Shown here: positions 1 to 9,460 of the stretch, piece by piece | How positions within the stretch are numbered: position 1 is the stretch's first letter | Layout: every line of letters begins with the position of its first letter | The notes under the pieces: model-generated | What the model was told of the DNA's origin: nothing | Databases searched by the model: none | Seen by the model: only the letters and a program-made list of their open reading frames with translations | Position numbers and translations under genes: made by a program | From: Euonymus europaeus | Taxonomy: Eukaryota; Streptophyta; Magnoliopsida; Celastrales; Celastraceae | Assembly (NCBI GenBank): GCA_963580455.1 | Contig: OY756961.1 | Location: 5,995,001-6,059,000, forward strand | Direction of reading: 5' to 3' | DNA length: 64,000 nt

Positions 1-20
1 TTAAATTATTATTATTCTAC

Positions 21-851
21 TGGGAAAAGTTAGGATTTGCACCATGTATCTTTAAGAAAGTATCAATTTAACATTGTACCTTGAAACGTATCAAATCTAT
101 CTCAAACTTTTATTCTCGTATACCGTTACACCTTCCATTGAAATGCCGTTCATTTTCGCTAATTTGGCACCTTTATGACGTTAGTAATGTCTTATATGGA
201 TGTGGTCCACTTAAATTTTGATAAGTGTTAATTTGCACATTATACTTTAGATCGAAATACACCATGAGTTTACAAAAAAAATAGATAACAACGCAGTCTG
301 AACTTACAAAAATAGATCAATTCAACCCTTGGTAAATGCAAATAAGAAAGACTTTGAGGGCTGATACATTCTAGACACTTTAATCAAGTATTCAAACAGC
401 AAAATCACAATAAAATAGGCAATTTGACATTTCATATAGTTCTCGAACAACTCTAAACCATAAAATTAATAATTACTCAATAAATTTGAAGCCCTTATAT
501 AATTTTATTAAACCAAAAGAAGTCATTGGTGTCCAAAAAACACCATACATTATTTTGCAGCAGCAATATTGAACCAGAGAGAGTAAGCTACGAGAATGGA
601 GGAGAGATTTAGAGTTTTGTTGGTGTCAAATGAGGATTTGGAGTTGGGGATACAAATAAGTTTTTTTTTTTTAAAAAAAAAAAATGACTATAAATAAAAA
701 GATGTCAAATCAGCAAAAATATATAGCATTTGGACGAAATGTGTAACGGTATACGAAAATGAAAATTTGATTTGCGATTTGATACGTTTCAAAGTACAAG
801 TTGCAAATTGATACTTTCTTGAAGTGCAGGGTGCGAACCCTAACTTCTCCC
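21..851. mobile_element. Non-autonomous Mutator-like element (long TIRs), copy A
   Basis: The two ends are long, diverged inverted repeats. The left arm, about 22-176, reads GGGAAAAGTTAGGATTTGCA onward. The right arm, about 698-851, read on the minus strand, starts GGGAGAAGTTAGGGTTCGCA. They share long blocks such as AAGAAAGTATCAATTT, TTGAAACGTATCAAAT and CGTATACCGTTACAC. The element is flanked by TTATTCTAC (12-20) and TTACTCTAC (852-860), an 8/9 match of the 9-bp size made by Mutator-type transposases. It encodes no transposase. The same element sits at the same place in copy B, so it inserted before the segment was duplicated. Confidence 0.8.
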
Positions 852-1194
852 TTACTCTACAACATTATTTCCACATATATGAATCTAATTATTCTTGAGA
901 TTGTCTCTTTTTCTTCTTCTTTTTTGTGATAGAATTATCCTCTTTTTTGAAATTAAAGGGGAAATTATTTTTTTTATTTTTTTTGAGAAACATGTAGAAA
1001 CGGAATTGGAATTCATCTCTCTCATTTATACAAGCTTTATGGTCCATAAATCCACTAAATTAACAATACTTTAAGTTCCAAAGAGGGCATTTTAATTGTG
1101 GCTGTTACCAATTAATTTCCCTATGTAGCTTGCCATGAATTCACACCACCCCATATATATTTAATCTTATGCATTAAGTTACCCTCATTTTTGG

Positions 1195-1204
1195 TCTATA
1201 AATT
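1195..1204 (+). promoter_or_regulatory. TATA box of ECA1-type gene, copy A
   Basis: TCTATAAATT lies about 80 bases upstream of the ATG at 1281. It is followed by a short A/C/T-rich leader typical of plant transcripts. The same box occurs in copy B at 9378-9386. This is a sequence match only. Confidence 0.5.
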
Positions 1205-1280
1205 CAGTCATAGTCATACTCAATTCATTCAACTACAACACCTTAGGTCTTACTTTGCTACAAATTGAGTAACTAACCAT

Positions 1281-1712
1281 ATGGCAAGGCAATCTCAAGC
1301 AACCTCTTCCCTACCAGCGATGGCAATCTTGATAGCAACATTGTTCCGAATTACAGCGGGTCAATTGCCTCTAACTCCAATTTTTCCCGGTGGCGATGGG
1401 TTGCCATTGCCTCCAATATTTTCCGGTGGTGGCGGCTTGCCTTTGCCTCCAATATTTCCCGGTAGAGGTGGTCCGGCTAGTGTAATAACATGTTGGTCAT
1501 CTCTAGTGAATGTGCCAGGTTGTGCCCAAGAAATTATGGGGTCACTTGTTAGTGGCAAAATCGGGAAAATTGGCCCTAATTGTTGCAATGCTATCGATGG
1601 AGTCACTCAAGATTGTTGGCCTAAAATATTTCCTACAGTTCCATTATTTCCTCCATTCCTCAAGAACAGTTGTGCCATTGCTGCAAAATTAGCTGCTGCC
1701 GCACCGATCTAA
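1281..1712 (+). CDS. Secreted cysteine-rich ECA1/prolamin-like protein, copy A
   Basis: Single-exon gene for 143 residues. Residues 1-27 form a signal peptide with a hydrophobic core (AMAILIATLF) and a likely cut after ITAG. Next come three imperfect 12-residue proline/glycine-rich repeats (LPL-T/P-PIF-P/S-G-x-x-G). The C-terminal domain has six cysteines spaced C-x9-C-x19-CC-x9-C-x18-C, which matches the plant prolamin-like (DUF1278, ECA1 gametogenesis-related) family of small secreted proteins, many of them expressed in reproductive tissue. The adjacent CC pair and the final C in NSCA fit that fold. A TATA box lies about 80 bases upstream. Copy B at 9461 differs by two residues (D/G in the first repeat, L/V after MGS). 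The role is inferred from the family and the ligand or partner is unknown. Confidence 0.85.
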   Translation: MARQSQATSSLPAMAILIATLFRITAGQLPLTPIFPGGDGLPLPPIFSGGGGLPLPPIFPGRGGPASVITCWSSLVNVPGCAQEIMGSLVSGKIGKIGPNCCNAIDGVTQDCWPKIFPTVPLFPPFLKNSCAIAAKLAAAAPI

Positions 1713-2317
1713 GAATCCGAGGCTCCTTGATTTAAGTTAATTAGAGAATTAATCTTGTAGGACAAGATTGATTGATTAATAGGAAGTAGTAATACTGGAA
1801 GTATTAGCTAAAAAATATTATTCAGCTTGTGTGAAAGATGTTTAGCAATAGCCTCTAGGTGCTAGCATATCATACTTTCTGTTTACTTAGAAATAATAAT
1901 ATTACCTCTATTGCAAATGTTTTGTAATTAACTATTTGTGACCCATTGTTGACTGGTTCCCAATACAATGGCACCGCGAACTTTTCGGGTCGAATCAAAA
2001 TAGAATTCGGGGCACAACTTCAACACAATATGTTTTAAATTATTGAAAAAAAAACAGTAAAAAATAATCGAAATATCTAAAATACCCAAAGAACAAAAAA
2101 TAATAATAAAAAAACTCACACACATTCACCATCTTTTAATTATTGTACATAAAAGATAAATAATTATTATTAGAAGTGTATATATATAAAACTAATTGAA
2201 CAAGAATAAATATGGTGTTCCCTTTACTAATTATTACTCAACAAAATGTTTTGTTTTCTTTTCTTTTCTTTAAGTTAAGAACATTGACTCACATAGCTCG
2301 CTTTTAAATTATACCTT
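1713..2317. other. 3' flank of ECA1 copy A; no gene seen
   Basis: AT-rich sequence that forms the 3' flank of the ECA1-type gene. It is shared with copy B up to 2080; from 2081 it is unique to copy A because of the copy B deletion. I see no coding sequence. Confidence 0.7.
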
Positions 2318-2525
2318 TGACCTCTCCGGATCGCACAATGGTGAGGGCGGGTTTGTGGTAGGCACGCGAGGTCCTGAGTTCAATTTTCTATTGAATTAAG
2401 TATCATGATTTATTTGGCACAGATGATATGAGGTCGGAATTACTCTTTAATAAAATGGGGTTAAAAAAAAGTTAAGATGGACTAATGTGGTTGGATTTGT
2501 TCAATTAGACCTTAGAGTGTCGACT
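2318..2525 (+). repeat. tRNA-derived SINE-like repeat, left of NAC gene
   Basis: Contains a weak RNA polymerase III box-B-like motif (GTCCTGAGTTCAATTTTC), a body ending in an A-run near 2464, then GTTAAGATGGACTAATGTGG. A diverged direct copy lies at 4655-4863, beyond the NAC gene. Shared words include TGTGGTAGGCA, GATTTATTTGGC / GACTTATTTGAC, CTTTAATAA and TTAAGATGGACTAATGTGG. SINE identity is inferred from the box B and A-tail; no clear target duplication was found. Confidence 0.5.
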
Positions 2526-2728
2526 GCACATAATTGAATGGGCTCAATCATTTATTCAATATTATTGTCCGTACCGTACGGAGTTACTTTTACGCTCATA
2601 AAAATTATGCAATGGCTTGCATGGGCTTTTTTGTCACTTTACTAGCAATCGAGATAATTAGGAATCCACGGACCTATAAATTACTCAGAAGCTTGCACAT
2701 CGATATCACACAAAATATTTCTTTCTTG

Positions 2729-3847
2729 ATGGATCTCAGACTCTTGCCGCCCGGATTTCACTTCACTCCAACAGCAGAGGAGCTTCTATTCCTTTATCTT
2801 CACCCGCGCAAGAACTCCGGTCCCAACGCCGTCCCGGGCTGGGGCTCCATTATCAGCGACGTCGATCTGTACGGAGAGAAAGAGCCTTGGTTTTTGTTTC
2901 CTAAATCGCAAGAAGAACGCTTGTTCTACGTGTTCACGGACCTGAAAAAAGTCTCGAGAAAAGATGGAAAATCCAAGCCCGATGGAAAGAACAACGTCAG
3001 AAGTGCTGGTTCTGGATTCTGGTGGGGTCGTGCTGCCAAGCCTGTTAAAGACAGCGATGACAAACTTATTGGGATGGATCACTACTACACCTTCGAAACG
3101 AAGAAGAAGAGCAAGAACCAGAAAAAGCAGACGGAGAGTGGTGTTTCAGAAAAAGATTCATGCGAGGAGGAGCATGGTCACTGGACCATGCATGAGTATT
3201 CCTTGGTTGATGAGAATGGAGATTCTCCCGAGAGCATGGTCGTTTGTGTTGTAGGATGCGACACCCAAATCAACATCAAGCACTCTGTCGCTGGAAGTCC
3301 TTCGAAGAAGAAGAGAAGATTCCCCGCATCCAAAGATCTTGGACAGATTTCTTCGAAGGGAATGTGCACCGATTCTCCTTCCTCAGTCTTGGTGTTACCT
3401 GAGAAGCAAGAGCAGTGTTTAGGAGCAGAAAACGAATATTTTACGGTAGAGGAGATGGATCAGCGGCTACAAGAAGATCAACAGATGAGAATGTGCACCG
3501 ATTCTCCTTCCTCAGTTTTGGTGTTACCTGAGAAGCAAGAGTCGTGTTTAGGAGCAGAAAACGAATATTTTACGCTAGAGGAGATGGATCAGCGGCTACA
3601 AGAAGATCAACAGATGACAACAAACTCAGCTTTGCTACTGCCGGAGTGCAAGGACCCAGTTTTGACAGCAGAGGATATTGAGCAATGGATAAAAGAATTA
3701 TACCAAGAACCTTCAACAAATTCAGCTTTGCTACTGCCGGAGTGCAAGGACCCAGTTTTGATAGCAGAGGATATTGAGCAATGGATAAAAGAATTATACC
3801 AAGAACCTTCAACAAATTCAGCTTTGCTACTGCCAGAGTGCGAGTGA
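2729..3847 (+). CDS. Divergent NAC-domain transcription factor, intronless, with repeated C-terminal tail
   Basis: Predicted 372 residues if started at MDLRLLPPGFHF, which matches the usual N-terminal edge of NAC domains (LPPGFRFHPTxEEL). The open frame continues upstream to 2534, but that part has no family support. NAC subdomains are recognisable: PPGFHFTPTAEELL (A), SDVDLYGEKEPW (B/C), RLFYVFTDLKKV (C), SGFWWGRAAKPV (D, where GYWKATG is usual) and GHWTMHEYSLVD (E). A basic cluster KKKRRF near residue 195 could be a nuclear signal. The tail holds two 43-residue repeats beginning MCTDSPSSVLVLPEKQE (3362 and 3491) and about 2.3 copies of a 32-residue repeat beginning TNSALLLPECKDPVL (spaced exactly 96 bp). 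NAC genes usually have introns and this one has none, so it may be a retrocopy or a fast-evolving member. DNA binding is not assured. Confidence 0.75.
   Translation: MDLRLLPPGFHFTPTAEELLFLYLHPRKNSGPNAVPGWGSIISDVDLYGEKEPWFLFPKSQEERLFYVFTDLKKVSRKDGKSKPDGKNNVRSAGSGFWWGRAAKPVKDSDDKLIGMDHYYTFETKKKSKNQKKQTESGVSEKDSCEEEHGHWTMHEYSLVDENGDSPESMVVCVVGCDTQINIKHSVAGSPSKKKRRFPASKDLGQISSKGMCTDSPSSVLVLPEKQEQCLGAENEYFTVEEMDQRLQEDQQMRMCTDSPSSVLVLPEKQESCLGAENEYFTLEEMDQRLQEDQQMTTNSALLLPECKDPVLTAEDIEQWIKELYQEPSTNSALLLPECKDPVLIAEDIEQWIKELYQEPSTNSALLLPECE
3362..3619 (+). repeat. Two in-frame 129-bp repeats in NAC tail
   Basis: Two tandem units of 43 codons begin at 3362 and 3491. They differ at a few residues (EQCLG/ESCLG, FTVEE/FTLEE). 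The unit length is a multiple of three, so the reading frame is kept. Copy B retains one full unit plus the end of another. Confidence 0.9.
3616..3847 (+). repeat. In-frame 96-bp repeats in NAC tail
   Basis: The word tcagctttgctactgcc occurs at 3626, 3722 and 3818, spacing 96 and 96 bp. This gives two full 32-residue acidic units and a short third unit ending in the stop codon. Copy B has one full unit plus the terminal stub (10457-10582). Confidence 0.92.
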
Positions 3848-4632
3848 TTGCCTGCCTCACTTTTTGTATACTGAGCGGTCTTCCTATGTAAACGTATGCG
3901 GAATCAAGAACTCTCTCCCGTGGATGTAGGCAAATTGCCGAACCACGTAAAATTGTGTTGTGTTCTTTTGTCTTTGCTTTCTTTTAGCGGTGTTGTGATC
4001 AATCATGCAAACCAAACATCCAGCCATGCACTAATTAAGATAATTCATGAAAGCAGCAATTATCCTTACTTAATTGATCAATATCAAGATTACTGTTGAA
4101 ATTTCTAAAATTACCGTTCCATTAGTTGAAACTGATGCCAACTGTAATTTGAATTGACTGTTGGCTTTTAGTAATGTAGGCCTCTACACTCCCCTGTAAC
4201 TTACTGTTGGCATCAGTCCAAAATTACAGTTAGTTATGGATATCATGTTGTCATTCATCAATTTTTCTGTACATGTAGGCCTCTGTACTCAAAACCTTTC
4301 CAGCAGCATCTTTAGTGAGGTTACTGGATTAAACAGTGCACAAAAGAGACATGACATCTCTCCCACAAAAATTTGTTTCAGAAACCAAGTATTCAGCAGA
4401 TCATCCCAACCAAAAAAATTGGAACAAAAGGAACAAGATTTGTACTGTAAAGAGAACAGCAGGACTTTCATATGCAAATCTATGTTTCAGCTTGTTAAGC
4501 TTTGTACTGTTTTCATGTCCATCAAGTCCCACTATGTATGAAGGTATACAAATATTTTTCTCCTGCGCCTAGAATTTTCTTTAAATCTACTCAAAAGAAC
4601 AAATCTGAATATTTTTTCCCGCAAAGGAGTAA
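3848..4632. other. 3' flank of NAC gene, shared with copy B
   Basis: Near-identical to 10583-11365. It contains short open frames, but their conservation simply reflects the recent duplication. I see no recognisable protein. Confidence 0.6.
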
Positions 4633-4654
4633 TTCATCAAATCTATGTTTCAGT

Positions 4655-4863
4655 TTGAGAGATGTGTGGTAGGCAGACAAAGTCATGGATTCAATTTTCC
4701 GGTGAGTTGAGTACCGTGACTTATTTGACGCAAGTGATATTCTGAATAACTCCTTAATAAGTTGCACACAAAAAATGTTAAAATGCTTATTGGAAGAAAA
4801 AAAAACTTAAGATGGACTAATGTGGTTGGAATTACAGAATTAGATCATAGATTCTCAAGTGTA
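4655..4863 (+). repeat. tRNA-derived SINE-like repeat, right of NAC gene
   Basis: Diverged direct copy of 2318-2525, with box-B-like CATGGATTCAATTTTCC, an internal A-run (4796-4806) and the same trailing CTTAAGATGGACTAATGTGG. It starts just after copy A's similarity to copy B stops (4632), so it may mark a rearrangement breakpoint. Confidence 0.5.
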
Positions 4864-5981
4864 TGGGTGGCGAAAATTCGGATCCAATTCGATATGGGTC
4901 AGACAACATAGGGTGTTTACGAGATATTTACATATACGAATTTGTTCAACCTCATAAGGAAACCGAACTTGAAGGTCCTAAAGTTCAATGACTCTTTTGA
5001 TTATGTTAGTGAATTGTGTACGGTGTTTAGAATAGTTATGACTATAATAACTCTCATACTATGTTGTGTCAATAATTTTACCTGTTTATCACAATAATCA
5101 TGTAGCTTTGGATCCGTACCCACATATTTGGGCCAAAATCTAGTAGTTAAACCACTTTGAATTTTAAAAAATGAAAGTTTATTCTAACCCAAGTACGCAG
5201 CTAAACATTAAGAAAGATAAAAATTATGTGGGGTCAAAATTTTGGGTCAGTCCCTAATTACATTACACTTCTATTTATTACTTTCTTATCAAACAGACCC
5301 TTAAAAATATAAATCACTCCTTTTTTTTACACAAGAAATACTTCAATCACAAATTCACTAACTATTCCTACAACAATACCAATTTAAATATAACTCCATG
5401 ACCTTGGGTACCATGCATAAAAGCGAATTATCATGCACCCATTACTCCCTCATCCAAGCCACAATCCGATCCTTTAATCATGCCATAAATCTCCTCCATT
5501 CATACTCCTTTTAATTAAGTTGCTCCAATCACACATTTAATCAAACTTGCCTCTTGCATCAATTACAATGTTTAGTTTTGGACATGATCAAGAGCTTGAC
5601 ATTTGTTCATTACATATATCCCTAAAAGCACCAGCACCACGACCGCTAGAGAATTTGTGATTGTTTGATCTTGTGAGGATCCCTTAGGCATCACTACATA
5701 GAGAATAAATACCATGAAGATGGACCTCAAGAGTGTCGTGCACTCAGGAGTGACTTTCTGTAAGAATATTTTATGCTAACAACGGTATTCGTTAGTCTTG
5801 GTGCACCAAATATGTATGTTTTATGCTTTTGATATTTGATTACCCACCCATCCATTGTTATTGTTACTGAATATCCGTTGACTCATATGATCATATTATT
5901 GGCCTATTATTATTACCCATTTTCTTTCTGTTACTTGTCCATTTTTATATTGTTTAAATCATCAGTGACATTTTAGATCTC
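4864..5981. other. Intergenic; no gene or clear element seen
   Basis: AT-rich spacer between copy A and the solo LTR. No open frame of note, no recognised protein and no convincing inverted repeats. Old degraded insertions are possible. Confidence 0.5.
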
Positions 5982-6021
5982 ATATGTTATTCCATTGTAC
6001 TATTACAATGGAATAACATAT
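5982..6021. repeat. 18-bp perfect palindrome (MITE-like)
   Basis: 5982-5999 and 6004-6021 are perfect inverted repeats around the 4-base loop ctat; the core is TTATTCCATTGTA / TACAATGGAATAA. Similar words recur at 7408-7533, including TTATTCCATTGTA-ATAA-TACAATGAAATAA. The whole looks like one AT-rich palindromic element that the LTR at 6044-7403 inserted into. Confidence 0.6.
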
Positions 6022-6043
6022 TTTATTATAATGGAATGCGTAC

Positions 6044-7403
6044 TGATGGGACTTATTTGCAAGCGCACAAATCGCACAAGTAATAAAGTGATGAATAGAT
6101 TATCGTTCCCACGAGGATTGAGTTAACAGTTGATGAGTATCCGTTATGATTAACACTAGCGCTATTTGGAGAATCGAATAAGTTGTTTTTGTTTGATTAA
6201 CACTAACATAAACAATGTAACAAGAATTTATATTCTAAAGAAGTTCTTTAAGATGTAAACAAACAATAGTGACAGATTATCTTAATCGAATGAGTAAAGA
6301 CTAGGGTTCCTAATTTCACCGTCACCTATCCAATTCCACTCCCTTGACTTAATAATCCGTAATTACCAACAATTATTGACAATCGGTCTCCCTTACCTAT
6401 TCAATGCTCCATTCCTGGTTACACTGAAAGTGTTCCTATCACTAACCCTTGTTATTCCTAACATTCGGATTTAAGTGATAAAAAAACCCATTAAGATTCG
6501 TGGAAAACCACATAATGATTGCAGAAGGCATGTTCCTATATTCCTATGGTACATGAACCCTATGGTATCTATGGCAAGATGCAAATCCTATATATCTCTT
6601 TCCGGTCTCAATCCAAGCATCAAATCACTTGAATGGTGATCAAGCACTCAAGAGCATTAAGCATAACCATAAATACTCAATAATATGCAGAAATCAAGAG
6701 AATATCAAGTCAAGTTCATGGAACCTTCAAAGCAAGGTTACATTAGGACCCTAATGAGAGGATTAGTTCCTCATAATAACAAGAACAACACAAATGGAAA
6801 TCATAATATCCATAGCAAGAAGTAAAAGAAAGATTAAACCCAGAAAATCTGGAGCTCCACTTCCTCTCTCCTCTTCTTCTTCTTCTTCAACTCTTCCAAG
6901 ATGTGAGAGAATGGTGGCTAGGTCATCAACCCCCTCCAAAATGATATAAGATGGTCTTTTATACCTTCACAAACCCTAATGACGTTTTTATACTAAGCTA
7001 TGCCGTTTTGGCTTAGTATTTTCTAATTTTAGCAAAGTTTTCCCAGCTGGAAAACATGAAAATCGCGATCTGCGCGTGGGGGATCGATCCCCCAAAATGG
7101 GCGATCGATCCACAAAATTCTCTGTCATTCATAACTTCAAGGGGGATCGATCCACAAAATGGGCGATCGATCCACAAACTTCTCTGGATTATTGTGTCTT
7201 GTTTTGTGGTTGATCCATCTCCAGAAAAGTTGATCCATCGCCAATACTTCTGTCTTTTTAACCTCATCTTTTTCCATTTTTGCCTTTGATCTGAAAGTAA
7301 CATTAATCACAAGATTATGTAGTATTGATGCTCAAAAGCATCAAATGAGGCAAAAACTAATGTTAATTGATGTACAAAAGTCATGCAAATATTAGATAGA
7401 TCA
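6044..7403. mobile_element. Solo LTR, 1360 bp, with 5-bp target duplication CGTAC
   Basis: The segment begins TGAT and ends ATCA, the canonical TG...CA of a long terminal repeat. It is bracketed by identical 5-mers CGTAC at 6039-6043 and 7404-7408. There is no internal gag or pol and no second LTR. This is the footprint left when the two LTRs of a retrotransposon recombine and delete the body. The 5' part (GGACTTATTTGCAAGCGCAC onward) resembles LTR sequence common in dicot genomes. The superfamily cannot be set without the internal region. Confidence 0.85.
7079..7175. repeat. Repeated GATCGATCC motif inside the solo LTR
   Basis: GGGGGATCGATCCCCCAAAA, GGGCGATCGATCCACAAA, GGGGGATCGATCCACAAAAT and GGGCGATCGATCCACAAAC form two tandem pairs separated by about 40 bp. 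Each core is the palindrome GGATCGATCC or a near match. The function is unknown; it may be an LTR enhancer-type repeat. Confidence 0.8.
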
Positions 7404-7408
7404 CGTAC

Positions 7409-7552
7409 TATTACAATGGAATACATATGAAATGACAATGGAATAACGTATTTCATTGTACTATTATTATTATTTCATTATTTCATTGTAATATAATATG
7501 TTATTCCATTGTAATAATACAATGAAATAATGTATGGGATTCCATGAGATAT
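7409..7552. repeat. Right part of split palindromic AT-rich element
   Basis: Holds several copies of CATTGTA / TACAATG words and an inverted repeat at about 7502-7533. Together with 5982-6043 it looks like the two halves of one element divided by the solo LTR. Confidence 0.45.
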
Positions 7553-8179
7553 ATATCATTTTCGTTAAATCATTATTCATTCACTGAGTCTTATGACTCA
7601 TCCTACTATTTTTGACATTTGGTTTCAGAAAAATAAATCCTATGTATAGAGTTTCATTCGATTCTGGTGAGCTGATCTCCTGATTGTGATGATACTTTTG
7701 ATATTCGATTGTATTTTAAGATTTTATATAGAATTCAATTAATAGATGCTTCGTTGAACTACGGTTAGTAATATTTGAGTATGTATGACCCACATTATTA
7801 TGGTATTTGTATAGATGATATTCAGATTTTCTGAGGCTTGCTTGATCTCAATGGGCCTTAGTCCATCGAGGTCTTGCGCCGGTCACGTGCCCAACTTTTG
7901 AGCCATGATAGTCCATGTGTACCCATCAATTTGAAAATTGAAGAGTCTGATGCTCAAATATGTATCCATATCTTATTGACACTCATACTCAAGTCTACGT
8001 ATCATACCCCTAATTTCCGCTCTTTTTTTTATATAAAAAAAATCCTTAATTTTCCATTAGATTTTCATAAAGGGAACAAGTAAAGAATATATATTTCATA
8101 TCTTTCTTCATATGCATATATACAATAAACCCATTTAAGTTGGCATAAATCTAATTATATTGGGAAGTCAAGATATGAA
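7553..8179. other. Intergenic; no gene seen
   Basis: AT-rich spacer up to the start of copy B. Short open frames have no family resemblance. Confidence 0.5.
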
Positions 8180-8199
8180 TTAAATTATTATTATTCTAC

Positions 8200-9033
8200 C
8201 GGGAAAAGTTAGGATTTGCACCATGGATCTTTAAGAAAGTATCAATTTAACATTGTACCTTGAAACGTATCAAATCTATCTCGAACTTTTATTCTCGTAT
8301 ACCGTTACACCTTCCATTGAAATGCCGTTTATTTTCGCTAATTTGGCACCTTTATGACGTTAGTAATGTCTTATATGGATGTGGACCACTTAAATTTTGA
8401 TAACTGTTAATTTACACATTATACTTTAGATCGAAATACACCATGAGTTTACAAAAAAAATAGATAACAACACAGTCTGAACTTACAAAAATAGATCAAT
8501 TAAACCCTTGGTAAATGCAAATAAGAAAGACTTTGAGGGCTGATACATTCTAGACACTTTAATCAAGTATTCAAACAGCAAAATCACAATAAAATAGGCA
8601 ATTTGACATTTGATATTGTTCTCGAACAACTCTAAACCATAAAATTAATAATTAGTCAATAAATTTGAAGCCCTTATATAATTTTATTAAACCAAAAGAA
8701 GTCATTGGTGTCCAAAAAACACCATACATTATTTTGCAGCAGCAATATTGAACCAGAGAGAGTAAGCTACGAGAATGGATGAGAGATTTAGAGTTTTGTT
8801 GGTGTCAAATGGGGATTTGGAGTTGGGGATACAAATAAGTTTTTTTTTTTTTTTTTTAAAAATAATGACTTGTAAATAAAAAGATGTCAAATCAGCAAAA
8901 ATATACAGCATTTGGACGAAATGTGTAACGGTATACGAAAATGAAAGTTTGATGTGCCATTTGATACGTTTCAAAGTACAAGTTGCAAATTGATATTTTC
9001 TTGAAGTGCAGGGTGCGAACCCTAACTTCTCCC
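8200..9033. mobile_element. Non-autonomous Mutator-like element (long TIRs), copy B
   Basis: Duplicate of the element at 21-851, with the same long TIRs and flanking 9-mers TTATTCTAC (8191-8199) and TTACTCTAC (9034-9042). It shares its insertion site with copy A, so it was carried along by the segmental duplication and did not transpose independently. The internal homopolymer T-tract has a different length from copy A. Confidence 0.8.
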
Positions 9034-9377
9034 TTACTCTACAACATTATTTCCACATATATGAATCTAATTATGCTTGAGATTGTCTCTTTTTCTTCTT
9101 CTTTTTTGTAATAGAATTATCCTCTTTTTTTAAATTAAAGGGGAAATTATTTTTTTTATTTTTTTTGAGAAACATGTAGAAACGGAATTGGAATTCATCT
9201 CTCTCATTTATACAAGCTTTATGGTCCATAAATCCACTAAATTAACAATACTTTAAGTTCCAAAGAGGGCATTTTAATTGTGGCTGTTACCAATTAATTT
9301 CCCTATGTAGCTGGCCATGAATCCATACCACCCCATATATATTTAATCTTATGCATTAAGTTGCCCTCATTTTTGGT

Positions 9378-9386
9378 CTATAAATT
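9378..9386 (+). promoter_or_regulatory. TATA box of ECA1-type gene, copy B
   Basis: CTATAAATT lies about 75 bases upstream of the ATG at 9461, in the same relative place as in copy A. Confidence 0.5.
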
Positions 9387-9460
9387 CAGTCATTGTCATA
9401 CTCAATTCATTCAACTACAACACCTTAGGTCTTACTTTGGTACAAATTGTGTAACTAACC

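Larger units (their letters stand above)
1..4632. repeat. Segmental tandem duplication, copy A
   Basis: This block is near-identical to 8180-11365 (copy B), apart from single-base differences and one large gap. It starts at or before the window edge, so the left breakpoint of copy A is not visible. Similarity ends at the shared 12-mer gcaaaggagtaa (4621-4632 here, 11354-11365 in B). Copy A holds a Mutator-like element, an ECA1-type gene and a complete NAC-like gene. Copy B lacks the part matching 2081-3430. The two copies are oriented the same way and their starts are 8179 bp apart. Confidence 0.93.

Noticed and set aside
2534..2728. N-terminal extension of the NAC gene with a hydrophobic stretch (MACMGFFVTLLAIEII)
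   Set aside because: The open frame continues upstream, but NAC proteins start just before LPPGF, and the extension has no support from family or copy B. A membrane-bound form is not excluded.
3896..4541. Small open frames repeated in both copies (also at 10631-11273)
   Set aside because: They are shared because the whole segment was duplicated recently; they carry no family signal and lie in the NAC 3' flank.
7013..7303. Overlapping frames on both strands with repeated GSIDRPFCGSIP-like peptides
   Set aside because: They arise from the GATCGATCC repeats in the solo LTR, not from a protein gene.
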